Source of the DNA: Heterohyrax brucei
Lineage: Eukaryota; Chordata; Mammalia; Hyracoidea; Procaviidae
Assembly (NCBI GenBank): GCA_028571685.1
Contig: CM053141.1
Span: forward strand, 69,797,833 to 69,861,832
Reading direction: 5' to 3'
DNA length: 64,000 nucleotides
The notes below the pieces were generated by a model. The model saw only the letters and a program-made list of their open reading frames with translations. It searched no databases and was not told the DNA's origin. Below, piece after piece: positions 35,696 through 49,003 of the stretch. Position 1 is the stretch's first letter; every line of letters starts with the position of its first letter. The translations under genes were made by a program, and so were the position numbers.

Positions 35696-36745
35696 TTGTT
35701 GTTGTTAGGTGCCATTGACTGAGTTCTGACTCATGTACAATAGGAAGAAAACACTGCCTGGTCCTGTACCACCCTCACAACCTTTGTTATACCTGAGCTT
35801 CTTGTTGCAGCCACTTTGGCAGTTCATCTCCTTGAAAGTCATGCTTTTTTCTTCTGTTCTGCCAATTCTCTAATTTATAGTCTTAGGCTGGATTCCTTAG
35901 AGAGCAAAACTAGGAAAGCATATAAATAGAGATTGAATAAATATGGTGGAAGGCCACAACTCTCATATGTGTGTTTTCTGAGTCTGATATTTTCTGGTAT
36001 TCTCTGCTTTCAGCCAAGATCCATCTGAAATCAGCAGTGATATCCCTCATTCCCAGTCCTTTTCTGAATTTGGCTTGAATTTCTGGCAGTTCACTGTTGA
36101 TGTACTGCTGCAAGCATTTTTGAATGATCTTTGACAGAATTTTACTTAGATCCAACATTAATGATATTGTTTGATAATTTGTGTATTCTATTGAAACACC
36201 TGTCAGTTGGGCACTTCCAGTGGGATGAGTAGTTAAGTTGTCTTCCAAATTTCCTGCTCATATATGAGTGAGAGCTTACATCTTTACATGCATTTGTTGA
36301 AACATCTTGAATGGTAGTCTGTCAATTCCAGGAGCCTCATTTTTCACCAGTGTATTCAGTGTAGTGGAGACTTCTTCGTTTAGTACATTGGGTTCTTGAG
36401 CATGTACTACCTCCTGAAATGGTTGAAAGTGAACTATTCTTTTTGGTACAGTGACTGTCTGTATTCCTTCCATCTTCTTATGATGCCTCCTGTATAGCTC
36501 AGTGTTTTCCCCATAGAATCTTCCAGTATTGCAATTCAAGCCTTGAAATTTTTCTTCAGTTCTTTGAGCTTGAGAAATGCCAAGTGTGTTTGTCTCTTTT
36601 GGTTTTTTAATTCCAGATGCTTTCATATTTCATTATACTACTTTGTTTTCTTGAGTTGTCCTTTGGAATCTTCTGTTCAGCTCTTTTACTTCTTCATTTC
36701 TTCTGTTCACTTTAGCTGCTCTTCAAGGGCATTATAGTTAGAATG
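35696..36745 (-). mobile_element. BovB/RTE LINE fragment with reverse-transcriptase remnant
   Basis: The 3' tail (ttgttgttaggtgccattg) shares the SINE 3' end. Minus-strand open pieces at 36276-36626 and 35910-36248 encode RTE RT segments (KILSKIIQKCLQQYINSELP, RWILAESREYQK, EAPGIDRLPFKMFQQM). The middle and the catalytic part are deleted or frame-broken. Family identity is strong; this is a dead copy. Confidence 0.85.
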
Positions 36746-37667
36746 CTAAATTAAGCAGTAATTAAAATAGTTTTCAAACATATTACTCATCATTGGAATA
36801 TTACTTTGTGCTTTTAATGTGCTTCATGATAATAAATATGTTACTAGGTCTTAATGCTTCTATTATGTTCCAAGATAACGTGAGGTATTGTGATAAGGTT
36901 GAAACAGCTCAGAAACTATACTTATGTGGACATGGTGTATTTTAAATTCAAATCGAAGACCTCAACTTTTGATTGCAAGTGGAAGTTACACGTGTGTTTC
37001 TCAGGACTTTTTAGTACTAGTAACCTGTTTTAGTAGCTGTCAAGCTGTGTACTTCACACGGAGAGAATCTTCAATATTACTGAATTTTGTGTTCAAGTGC
37101 ATTAAGTATTCTAACTAATATATAAAACTAGGTTTAATTTTTAAGCACTCTGGTTAGTAAGTTAACATAATTGTACTTTACAGTTACAAATTTGAGGCAA
37201 AACAGCCACTGAATAATTTGCATAATCTCAACTGTGCTAAAGTATAAAGTAGTATGTGTAGAAAAAACCCTGAAACGAAATCCAGAATATCAATAACTGC
37301 TCTGTGAGGGTATTTTATAAATAAATAATACATACTCCTGTACTTACCAATTCTCCATACTGTACATGTTTTAGAAAGTTAATTTATAAGGGAGGAGACT
37401 TACATACCTTAAAATTATTTTTAGTGAAATTTTAAAAGGAAGTATTTTGGGCAAATTAGTAGGTTTACTACCTCCTTTTTTTTCTGCTGGTTGTACTTTT
37501 AATAGTTAAGTTTTCCATATATACATTAATGATAAAAAGTAGTTTTTTAAATCTGAAATAGGTAAGATCTTGAAAAGTTGCTACTTTTTAAAGTGTACTT
37601 TATACCTTTTTCTATTGATGTACAATTATGTAATGGATGATTATCAGAGCGTAATTTTGTTAAATAC
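36746..37667. other. unique intronic DNA
   Basis: AT-rich; nothing recognised. Confidence 0.45.
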
Positions 37668-39542
37668 TTTTCTTTAAATTGTGATTGAGTCAGAGTATAC
37701 AGTCCAAATTAAATTTTCATGCCCACCTACCTACAGTTCCTTCTGCTCTCCTTGCCCAGTGACAGCAAGTTTTCCTTTTTGTTCTGTATGTGTCATATCC
37801 TCTTAACAATTTCCTGTCCTCTCCTTTCCACCGTCTCCTCCCCCAGTGGGACAACATTCTATAGATGCATAGAACCATAAAGTATACACATCATATGGTC
37901 ATGTTGTGTTCCTGAAGTCCACTTCATTCCTGTCTGAAGAGTTGACCTCAGTAATGTTTTCTGGTCAGGGGCAGCAGCAGGTCTAGGGGCATGCTCTCAG
38001 GGGAAGCCCTAGGCCTCCAGACCATCAGTTGCAGTTTTTAGTGGCGTTCTTGAGGTGCACCCCTCTTTTTCTTGTGTTGACACTGGGACTCGACATTGTT
38101 TGCCCCATCACGGCTGTCTTTGGTGGTGTCCAGGCACCATCCAGTTCTTCTGGTCACATGTTGATCTCGTCAGCCATTCACACGGGCCCTTCTGTCTCTT
38201 TTTTCCTTGTGTCTTTGTTGTCCTTGGTGATCATCTGTTCTGGCTGAGATAAGACCATTTGGTGTACCTAAGATGACAGCTAGCTTTTAAGACCCCAGAA
38301 GCCACTCACCAATATGGGATGCAAAAGAATCTCTTAGCAATAGTCTAGTTATGCCAGTTTTCCTTGATGTCCCCTGAAGCATAGTCCCCAGCACCCCAAC
38401 CCTGCTACTCTATTCTTGCAGTATTGGGTTAAGCTTAGAAGAATTTTCAGTTTATGTTAAAGTCCAGTTAAGTTGATCTTCTTTCTACTGTGTGCTGTCA
38501 CTGCTTTCACCTAACTGAATTTATATCAACTGTCTAGTCCATGACCACCCCTCTCCTTCTGCTCTCCCTTGCAGCCGTCAGAGAGTCTTGTCTTCTGTAG
38601 AAGAGTCTGTTTTTAAGTCTTAACAGTAGGGGTCTCACAATATTTGCCCTTGTGCCTGACTGATTACACTCAGCATAATGTCTTCCAATTGAACCAACTT
38701 ATGAGATGCTTCCAAAAGTCATCATTGTTCTTTATCATTGCATAGTGTTCTGTGAAGTATATATAACATAGTCTGTTTATTTGTTCATCTGTTGTTGCAA
38801 ATTTGGGTTCATTCCATCTTTTTGCTATTGTGGACTGTGCTGCAGTAAACATTTTTGTGCATGTATCTGTTCATGTGACTACCATTGATTCTGTAGGATA
38901 TATTCTGAGCAGTAGGATTACTGGATCAAATAGTGTATCTCTTTTCAGCTTTTTAAGGAAGCGCAAATTGCTTTCCAAAGAGGTTGTACCATTTTGCAAT
39001 CCCACCAGCAGTATGGGAGAGTTCCATTCTCACCAAAGCCTCTCCAGCATTTGTTGTTTTGTGTTTTTTGGATCATGGCCAACCTTGTTGGGGTAGATGG
39101 TACCTCATTGTAGTTTTGATTCAGATTTCTGTAATAGCTACTGATTGTGACCATTTCCTCATGTGTCTTTTGGCTGCCTGGTTGTCTGGTGAGGTGTCCA
39201 TCTTCTTTGCCTATCACTTAATTAGGTTACTTACCTTTTCCTTGTTGATATTGTGCAGTACCGTGTAGTCAGATGTTGGTCCGACATACAGTTGGCAAAT
39301 ATTTTTTCCCATTCTGTAGATGGTCTTTTCTTTTGATAAAGTCTTTGGGTTGCAAAAGTGTTTGATTCTTAGTAGTTCCCATTTATCTGTTTTCTCTTGT
39401 GATCTTGCTTTGTCAGGTTTTGAAGTCTGTCTAAGCTGTGTATTAAAACTTCCATTGTTGATCATGTTTTTTCTTGCATGATCTTTATCATTTTAGGTTT
39501 GATATTTTGGTCTTTTACCCAATTTGAGCTAGTTTTTGTGTA

Positions 39543-39668
39543 GCCACTGCCATCAAGTCAGTTCAGACTGATAGTGACTGTATAGGTCAGAGTAAAAACC
39601 ATCCCTATAGAGTTTCCAAGGAGTGCCAGGTGGATTTGAACTGACCTTTTGGTTAGCAGATGTAGTAA
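39543..39668 (-). mobile_element. AfroSINE in L1, with TSD
   Basis: Flanked by tttttgtgta at 39533-39542 and 39669-39678 (10/10). Confidence 0.85.
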
Positions 39669-40094
39669 TTTTTGTGTAAGGTATGAGATATGGGTCTTGT
39701 TTCAGTTTTTCCTGGATGGATATCCAATTTTGCCAGCAACATTTGTTAAAGAGACTGTTTTTATGCCAGTTCACCACATTAGAGCCTTTACCAAATATCA
39801 ACTGTTGCCAAGAGGGTAGTTGCATCTCTGGAATCTTACCTGTGTTCCGTTGGTCTACGTGTCTCTTTTTATACCAGTACCCGGCTGTTTTGACTACTGT
39901 GGCAGTGTAATATGTTCTGAGGTTGGGTAGTGTCAGCCCTTCCACTGTGTTCCAGTTCTTCAGTAGAGCTTTGCTTATCTGGGGTTTCTTACCTTTCCAA
40001 ACAAAGTTTGTGATTTGTTTCTCCATCTCACAAAATGTCACTGGAATTTGTATGGGATTGCATTGTATATGTGGATCACTTTGGGTCTTCCTGT

Positions 40095-40899
40095 TCATGA
40101 GCAGGGTAGGTTTCTCCATTTATGTAACTCTGTCTTGGTTTCTTGCAGTAAGATCTTGTAGTTCTCTTCATATAGGTCTCTTATTTCTCTAGGTAGATTT
40201 ATTCCTAGGTATTTTGTTTTCTTGGGGGCTATAGTAAATGCTACTGATTTGGTGGTTTCTTCTTTGATGATGTGTTTGTTGGTATAAAGGAATCCTCCTG
40301 ATTTACTTTTGTTTATCTTGTATCCTGAGACTTTGCTGAACTCTTCTGTTAGTTTGAGTAGTTGACTTATGGATTCTTTAGGATTCTGTGTGTATACAAT
40401 CATATCATTTGCAAATGGAGAGATTTTTACTTCTTTGCTGATGTGGATGCCTTTTATTTCTTTGTCTTTTCTCGTTGCTCTGGCCAGAACCTCTAGTACA
40501 ATGTTGACTAGAAGTGGTGACAGTGGGCATCCTTCTCTTGTTCCCGTTGTCAGGGGGAATTTTTTCAGTCTTTCTCCATTCAGAATGATGGAGACAGTTG
40601 GCTTTGTGTAGATGCCCCTTACGGCGATGAGGAATTAGCCTTCTCTTCCTATTTGACTGACAGTTTTTTACATGCATGGGTGTTGGACTTTGTCGGATGC
40701 CTTTTCTGCATCAATTGACAAAATCAGATGATTTTGTTGTGTTATTTATGTGGTTGATCACATTAATTGTTTTTCTGACGTTGAGCTGACCTTGCAACCC
40801 TGGTGGGAATCCCACTTGGTCATGATGAATTATTTTTTTGATGTGTTGTTGAATTCTATTGGCTAGCATTTTGTTGACGATTTTTGCATCTAGGTTCAT
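40095..40899 (-). pseudogene. L1 ORF2 RT remnant
   Basis: Pieces in three frames: 40711-40899 ([20 protein letters not shown]), 40405-40677 (out of frame), and 40095-40403 ([18 protein letters not shown], just after the FADD site). Many frameshifts. Confidence 0.8.
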
Positions 40900-42217
40900 G
40901 AGTGATATTGGTGTGTAATTTTCTTTTTTTGTGAGATCATTCCGTGGCTTTGGTATCAGGGTTCGGCTAGCTTCGTAGAATGAATTTGGGAGTATTCCAT
41001 CATGTTCTTTGCTGTGAAGTAGTCTCAGTAGTATTGGAGTTAACTCTTCTCTAAAAGCTTGGTAGAATTCTGTGGTGAAGCCTTCTGGGGCAGGGATTAT
41101 TTTGGTTGGTAGTTTCTTTTTTAATCTCTTCCTTTGTGATGGGTTTATTAAGTTCTACTGCTCCTTGTGATCATTTTGGGAGGTGATATGAATCTAGGAA
41201 TTTGTCCATTTCCTCTAGGTTTTCAAATCTGTTAGAGTACAGTTTTTGTAGTATTCTGTCATGATGTTTTTATTACTGTTGGATCCATTGTCACTTTTAC
41301 CACCTCATTTCTTATTCGGGTTATTTGTTTCCCCTCCTGTTTTTCTTTAGTAAGTTTAGCCAATGGTTTGTTGATCTTCTCAAAAACCAGCTTTTGGTTT
41401 TGTCAATTTTTTCAATTTTTCTGTAATTCGTTTAGTTCTGCTCTAATCTTTATGATCTGTTTTCTTCTGGTGCCCGAGAGGTTCCTGTGTTGCTGTTTTT
41501 CTACTTGTTCATGCGGTAGGGCTAATTCTTTGATTTGGGTCCTTTCTTCCTTCTGGATATATGCATTTATAGAGATAAATTGACCTCTGAGCCCTACTTT
41601 GTCTGTATCCCATAGGTTCTGGTGGGCGTGTTTTCATTCTTATTTGATTCCATAAATTTCTTTGTTTTGTCCTTGATTTCCTATATTACCCATGACCTTT
41701 GGGGCATAGTGTTGTTCATGTTCCATGAGTTCAAATTTCTGTCTGTTTTTTGTGCTGTTGATTTCAACTTTTATGGCTTTGTGCTGTGAAAAGATGCTTT
41801 GCTATAATTCAGTGGTTTGGATTTTGGTGAGATTTGCTTTATGTCCTAACACATGGTCTGTTCTGCAAAATGTTCCATGTGCATTGGAGAACAAGGTTTA
41901 CTTATGTGTTGATGGGTAAAACATTATGTATATGTTGATGAGATCTGGTTGGTTAATTGTTGCTATGAGATTTTCTGTCTCTTTAGTGAGCTTTTTTCCG
42001 GATGATCTTTCTACTACTGACAGTGGAGTGTAGCAGTCTCCCAACTATTATTATGGAGTGATCTGTCACATTGCTCGGTGTAGTCAGAGTTTGTTCAGTG
42101 TATTTAGGTGCTGTGTTATTGGGTCCATAAATATTTAATATTAAGTCCTGCTTGTGTATTGAACCTTTCAGGAATAGTGACCGTCCTTGTCCATGATGGT
42201 GGATTTTACATTAAAAT

Positions 42218-42439
42218 CTATTTATCTGAGGTTAGTATTACCACACTTGCTCTTCTTTGTATATTGTTAGCTTGGTATATGTTATTCCATCCTTTAATTT
42301 TCAGTTTGCTTATGTCTTTAAGTCTAAGGTGTGTTTCTTGTAAGCAACATATAGATGGGTTTTGTCTGTTGATCCAGGATATCACTTGTCTGTTTACATT
42401 CAGAGTATTTATTGATAGATATATGTTTAGTGCTGTCAT
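42218..42439 (-). pseudogene. L1 ORF2 endonuclease N-terminus
   Basis: The frame holds LSINTLNVNRQVISWI and SICCLQETHL, the first endonuclease motifs with the catalytic Asn and Glu. A deletion is seen after NVN compared with the copy at 51 kb. The remainder is frame-shifted. Confidence 0.85.
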
Positions 42440-44879
42440 TTAGATGTATTTGTTTTTGTGTTGATGTTTTCCATGTTGCTCTTAACATTCTGTTCTGAGC
42501 CATTCTTCTTTAGGGTTTGGCTTTTCATGTTTTTCAGTGTTGGATTTGTGTTTATTGAATCTCCTGTGTTACATTTCTTCTTTTGCTATGTTGCGTTGTT
42601 ATTGTGCTTTGCCTCCATCCCTGCAACTCCCATGAATATTCTAAGTTTAAACCCAATTTTAGCTTCTACATACCTTTTTAACTTCATCTCCATGTGAAAA
42701 GATTATAACTGCTGTAGTATATCCATCTTGTTAATATGATGGTGTCCTAGTTTTTGTGGTATGATCACTGATTCCCTTCTTTTAATATTGTAGCTTTGAT
42801 TGAGTTTTGTGACTTCCCTAACTGAGTAGGTTTCTGGACTGCTCTTGTTTTCTAAGCAGATAGCCTCGAGTCTTTACTTTAGTTCTGGCTTGGTTTTTAC
42901 AGTCTCTAAGCTTCTGTTTACCTGCTGATGTCTTAATTTGATATTTATATTTATGAGACAGTTTTGCAAGATATGTAATTCTTGGTTAGAAGTTTTTCTC
43001 CTTCAAGGCTTTGCATGTGTTATCCCACTGCTTCCTTGCCAAAATCATTTGTGTCGAGAAGTCAGATGAAAGCCTACAAAGGATTCCCTCTGAATGTTAG
43101 ATTTGCTTTGAGCCTGTCCGCCTTTAAGAGAATCTGTTTATATTTTATTTTATTGAGCTTGATTATAATATGTCTTGGTGTCTTAGAGAGTTCTAGTTTT
43201 TGTGGCATTCAGTACATGCCTTGGATATCTATATTCTCTTCTGTCATAATTTTAGGGAAGCTTTCTGTCAGCAACTTAACAACAATACTCTGTGTTTTCC
43301 GCTATCCCTCCCTGCTCAGGAACTCCAATTAATCATAGATTATTCCTCTTAATAAGAGTCCCACATGTTTCTTAATGCTTTTTCATTTTTCTTATTTGTT
43401 TTCTCTGACCTCTCCTCGTAAATGCTGGTGTCAGTTGCTGTTTGACTTCCATCTCCTCAATTCTGCTCTTCTGGCTTTGAATTGAATTGTCTAATTCTGT
43501 AATTTTTTTTATTGATCTGCTGGATTTCAGATTATTGATGTTTCATCAGTTTGAATAGTTTGCTTAATTTTTCCTTTTTGTCTGCTTGATTTTGTTTAAT
43601 CTTTAGGAGAGTGCTCTATATCATTCTTTTGTACTTGACCTCTCATAGTTTCAGAAAGCCTTCTTCATCTGGAAAGTTTTTGTTTCTTTATTTTGGGTGT
43701 TGTCTGGAGTCATGATGGACTGTTTCTTTAAGTGGTTAGTGATAGTTTGTTTCTTTCAGGCCATTGGGAGGCTATTTTTCAGTAGGAGCTGAGGCATAGT
43801 TCTGAACTTCGTCGGCAGCTCCTTCTCTGTACTCTAGTGACTGGCTCTGGTGAACACTCTACCTCTTGGCTGGCCAAGACAGTGCCCTACCTATGGAGTC
43901 ACTGGGGCCGTCAATGAGAACCCTATGATGTGGGTCAGTGAGGCTGGGGAAGGTGCCGATGGGCTGCTCGGCAGTTATTTCTCCAGGCAGTCTTATTTTA
44001 AAAAGCTGGGCGCTATCTGACAGCTGCCAAAATCAGTCAGGCTGCCAGTATGGCAGGCCCTGCCTCCCAGCTGACAGTGGAAGCACCTCTTTGGCCATCC
44101 GAAGATGCTTTCATGTAATTCGAAGTAGGTTGGGGTTATGGCATTGCTGCGATCCTCAGTGGGGCCCCAGTTGTAAGGTAACACTGTGCTAAACATAGCC
44201 TTTCTGCTACAAAAGTGCTTTCTGAGCTGGCACTCCTTCTCAGTATGGGAATTAGACCTTGCTGAGGTCTCTGGTTGGGGGACATTGCCTCATGGTGTCC
44301 TGGCCGAGCTGCCCTTCTTGCCACGAAACAGCAGAATCAGTGGTGGAGCTCAGAAAAGAGAGAGTAGAGGGGCAGTGATGCCTTTAGTCAGCAGCGGGCT
44401 CTCAAAATGTACTCTCTGCTGCACTATATGCTGTTTACTTTAACACTGCAGTTCACTGTATTTGCTGGCTCATGCCCGTTCCCTGCCTTTGAGATAACAA
44501 CAACAACAAAAAAAGCATCAGTACCTGCAGTCCACCCAAACGGTAAGTCAGTAGGAGTGGGGCTCAGCACATGCTGGCTTGTGCCAGAGAGAGAGGAAGT
44601 GTCCCATTTAGTGGCATGTAGTCCAGTTTTACAGCCATGTGCCATATCTTAAGGCCCCTTGGGTGTCCAGAGTGCTCTGTTCAGCTATCAATCCAGCCCT
44701 TAGTTTTGAAACAGAATTGAGGAGACATGTATTTAGTCCACCAGCCTGGCTCCACTACTCTAAAGTATGTTTTTTAAGTTAGGTTTCTGTTTTTTCATAT
44801 TCCTTCATGTCCCCCTCCGCTCATGTCCTCTTCATAGTTAGCATTTGTAGAAAAGTTTTTGGAGGACATGTATGTATTT

Positions 44880-45660
44880 TATTTTAATTTTTTATTAGGT
44901 GAATGTTTATAGAGCAGATTAGTTTCCTTTTGATAGTTTGCACAAAAAATATTCCATGCTGCTGGTCTCATTTCCGACAGTGTGTGTCACCATTATCACC
45001 ATTTCTATCATGGGTTCACAGTTTCCTTTCGTCCTGATTTTCTGCCCCTTTCTGCTTTCTCATCTTTGCTTTTGGGCGGATATTATCCTTTTGATATCTT
45101 GTAATTGATTGTCCCGTGGACCACATTACTCTTGGGTGTTATTATTTATTTTATGGTCTGTATGTGGTTTTGCTGAAAGGAGATTCTGAGAATGGTTTCA
45201 GTTCCAGTTCAGAAAGGTGTCACAGGGTCACAATCTCAGGCCTTCATCTGGTCTCTGAGAGTCCAGCAAATCTGGTCTTTTGCGTGAATTATATTTTTTG
45301 CTCCACAGCTTTTCTCCTGCTCTGACTGGGGCCCTCTGTTGCCATTATAGTTAGTGTGGTCAATAGTGGTAGCCTGGCACCATCTATTTCATCTGGCCTA
45401 GGGGTCATGTAGGCTATGGTTCATGTGGTCCGTTAATCTCAACTTCTCCCTTGAATCTTCGGTTTTCTTCTTTATCCTTTGCTCTGGTGTGTAAGAGACC
45501 AGTGATGGTATCTTAGATGGTCACCGGGAGATTTTAAGAGGCTCCTCACAAAAATAAGGTGCAGAACTTTGTGTTTATGAGCTGCGTTGTGCTCATTAGT
45601 GTAGATGTCTACCAGGTCTAAGTTCCTTTACCCTCTAGCTTAGGAAATTTGTCCCACTTG
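44880..45660 (-). mobile_element. LINE 3'-end repeat (second type)
   Basis: It carries the same motif order as the copies at 3.95 and 30.3 kb (ctcatctttgcttttgggc, ctctgttgccattatag, gcctggcaccatctattt). The class is inferred. Confidence 0.55.
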
Positions 45661-46074
45661 ATGTTTGGTTATGTCTAATTAGTTGTTCTGACTGTGGCTC
45701 TTGTATGTTTTATTGTCTGTATTTAAGTAGTCCCTACAGCTATGCATGTGGAAATATCCACAGCCAAGCCTGTTATCTTTACATACCTGTCTGGCTACAT
45801 AACCGTTCATAAATTAGTGTTTATTAATACTGTTGTTGCAGGATTGTCTATGCATTAGTAATTACATTGGTGGCCCTTGTTACTGAGTCCTTCTCTTTGT
45901 CCTCTAATAACTAATAGGTCATAAATTACTGAAGTTTAGTAACAATAACTAGAGGAACAAAGTTGGTGGAGAAAATTTATTGCAATTGAAGTGTTCTTTC
46001 ATATATAATCACTTAATTTCTTTGATAGGACTTTTGGTGGCTACTCTGCCTTTTATATGCACTCTTTCCTTATT
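45661..46074. other. no clear feature
   Basis: Possibly a continuation of the preceding repeat; otherwise nothing recognised. Confidence 0.35.
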
Positions 46075-46299
46075 AAGGTAAATATATATGCAACAGAACA
46101 CTTGGCCGTTTCTCTGTTCTTCACATGTACTAACTGGTAACATTAATTATATTGTTGAACCTTCACTGTTACCTATTTTCAAAATTTTCCATCACCGTTG
46201 AAAGAAGCTCAGTGTCCCCTAAGCAAATGAGACTTCCTTTTTCCGTCCTTTCTTTCTATACTTAGTAATCACTAATAAAGTTTGTGTTCAGAAAGAGAA

Positions 46300-46560
46300 A
46301 AAGGACGAAAGCACCCATTGCTGTGGAGTTGACTGACTCATGGTAAACCCTTGTGTTACAGAATTGAAATACTCCATAGGAGTTTCTTGGTTGTAACATT
46401 TGTGGAAGTAGATTGCTAGGCCTTTCTTTCTAGTCTGAAAGTTCTACTGAAACCTTTTCAGCTTCATAGCAACACACAAAACTGCATTGATAGGTGAGTG
46501 GTTACCTGTGATTTAGGTGCTTTCACCAGGAATCCAATCTGGATCTCCTGCATTGAAGAT
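46300..46560 (-). mobile_element. long AfroSINE, decayed
   Basis: Matches cacccattgctgtggagttg, ggaagtagattgctaggcc and a poor head. Confidence 0.55.
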
Positions 46561-46571
46561 GGGATTTCTCC

Positions 46572-46735
46572 CACCCTGGTGGCATAGTGGTTAAGTGCTA
46601 CAGCTGCTAACCAAAATGTTGCCACTTCCCATCCACCATGTGGTCCCTGGAGACTCTTTGGGGGGAAGTTCTGTGTCCTGTAGGGTTGCTATGAGTCGGA
46701 ATAAAGCTGATGGCAGTGAGTTTGGTTTTGGGGTT
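46572..46735 (+). mobile_element. AfroSINE (short form)
   Basis: Head accctggtggcatagtggtt, tail atgagtcggaataaagctg. Confidence 0.85.
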
Positions 46736-47475
46736 TACCACAATGTTTTGTTTTTCTCATCTTTTAGCTCTTGTGAGTAGTGCTAAACGAACTTTGTGTA
46801 TGAAAGTTCATTTCCATTCCTGTTTTCAGTTCTACGCTTAGAAGTGAAATTGCTTAGTTAAGTGTTAATTTTGTAACTTTTTGAGGAAATGCCAGGCTGT
46901 TTTCCATAGCAGTTTTACAGTCCCACCATCAATGGATGACAGTTCTGATTTCTCTGCAACCTTACCAATGTTTGTTGTTTTTTAGTTTGTTTAACCATAG
47001 CCATCTTAGTGGGTGAAATGTGATATTTTAGTGTGACTTTGATTTTGATTTTCCTAATGACTGAAGACACTGAACGTTGTCTTAGTCATATGGTATTGCT
47101 GTTAACAGAGTTAACACAAGTGGATGGCTATAATGAAGAAAAATTTATTCTTACATAGTCCAGTAGGATAACAAGTCCAACCTCTAGGGAATGCACTTGC
47201 TCTGTTAGCTCTGAAGAAGGTCCTTGTGTTATATCAGCTTTTATTTGGTTCGGGAGCATCTTGGCCCCAGGAACCAGAGGTATGAAGGACATGCTCTGTT
47301 TTTAGCACTGCTTTCTTGATGATGTGAGGTCCCTATCTCTTTGTTTGCTTCTCTTTCCTTTTGTGTATGTAGGATAAAAGGTGGTGCAACTCTCCAGGGA
47401 AACTCCCTTTACACTGAAGCAAGGAGATGACTTTAGCAAGGGTGTCACAGCCCCACCCTAATCCTCTTTTAAGAC

Positions 47476-48133
47476 AGCCCATCTATCAGGCATCACAGCA
47501 TTTCATGCGATAGCTAGAGAGGCCTGTCGCAGGCAACTGTGTGGTGACAGTTGTTGTTGTTAACCAGGACAATCTTAAACAAATAGTAAGAAATTATCAA
47601 GTGAAATAAAAAACCAAAATTCCTTTAAAAAAATCCATAGTAACGTATTAAAAAGGTACCACTCTTCTAGTGTGGAAAGATAAAAGGGCCATCACTTGTT
47701 TGACCACTTGGGATAATGCAGGAATGACTATCATAAAAAGGATTTCACAAGGTGGTGTGGAAGTCAATGTCAAGAAACCTAGTGTTATAATAAATTACAA
47801 AAAATATATGGGTGGTGTTCATTGAGCACATCAGTATGCCTCGACATACTGTTTTCTGTGAAAATCTTTAAGTGCCTTTGTGCAGGAAGCTTTCTAGCAA
47901 GAGTGGAGCTCCAGAGCTTTGGAATACTTGCCTTGGTACAGCAGATGTAGGCCTGAGGCCCAGGCCATGCAGCCATAGGAAACAGAAGCTGAGGAGACAG
48001 CCAGCCTGAGAAGCTGAACTGCCTCAGTCTGAAAGGATGTGGCCATGACTTCAGGGGTTTGAAAGGGTGGAACCGGGGCTTTCTGTGTTTGTAAGGGTTG
48101 AATTAACACTCAGCTGAGCTTAGTGTGCACCTA
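47476..48133. other. unclassified DNA between LTR and L1
   Basis: It contains a 71-codon minus-strand frame (47894-48109) with no recognised product. Together with 53507-53975 it forms about 1.1 kb of unidentified insertion once the L1 is removed. Confidence 0.4.
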
Positions 48134-49003
48134 TTTATCTAGTTTCTCTTCTGTTGATTGTGGTTTGTTTGACAGATTTTGAAGTCTGTTTATGTTGTGT
48201 ATTAAAGCTTCTATTGTTCCTACTTTTTCTTGGATGAACTTTATCGTTTTAGATTTGATATTTAGGTCTTTTATCCAGTTTGAGTTGATTTTTGTATAAG
48301 GTGTAACATGGATCTTGTTTCAATTTATTGCAGATGGATATCCAATTTTGCCAGCACCATTTGTTGAAGATACTGTTTTTACCCCAGTTTAATGTCTTAG
48401 GGCCTTTGTTGAATATCAACTGTTCATAGGCAGATGGAGTCATCTTTGGGGTCTCGATTCTGTTCCATTGATCAATCTGTCTGTTCCTGTACCAGTACCA
48501 GGCTATTTTGACAACTGTGGCAGTGTAATGGCTTGTGAAATCAGGTAATGAGAGGCGTCCCAGTGTGTTGTCCTTTAGTAGTACTTATCCAGGGTTTCTT
48601 CCCTTTCCAAACAAAATTGGTGATTTGTTGCTTCATCTCATTAAAAAATGTCGCTGGAACTTGTATTGGGATTGCATTCTATAAGTAAATTGCTTTGGGT
48701 AAAATAGACATTTTCACAATGTTAATTCTTCCTATCCATGAGCAGGGTAGGTTTTTCCATTTATCTAAAGTCTCTCTTAGTTTCTTGTAGTAAGGGCTTG
48801 TCATTCTCTTTGTAAAGGTCTGTTATTTCTCTGGTTAGATTAATTCCTAGGTACTTTATGTTCTTGGGGACTATTGATTTGATGATTTCTTCATTAACAG
48901 TCTCACTGTTGGTATAAAGGAATCTTGCTGATTTACTTATGTTTATCTTGTATCCTGAGACTTTGCCGAACTCTTCTATCAGTTTGAGTAGTTTCCTTAT
49001 AGA

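Larger units (their letters stand above)
37668..44756 (-). mobile_element. nearly full-length L1 (older subfamily), about 7 kb
   Basis: From left to right: 3' UTR (37668-38600), ORF2 C-terminus, RT (about 40095-41200), endonuclease N-terminus (to 42439), inter-ORF and ORF1 region (to about 43650), and a GC-richer 5' UTR to about 44756. One SINE is inserted at 39543-39668. ORFs are heavily broken. It lies antisense to ERBIN. Confidence 0.85.

Noticed and set aside
43938..44652. Several short open frames on both strands in GC-richer DNA
   Set aside because: This is the 5' UTR of the L1 ending at 44756; it has no matching protein family and lacks stops only because of base composition.
47894..48109. 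A 71-codon frame considered as a gene fragment
   Set aside because: No family recognised and no splice-bounded ends on the minus strand; kept only as part of the unclassified block.
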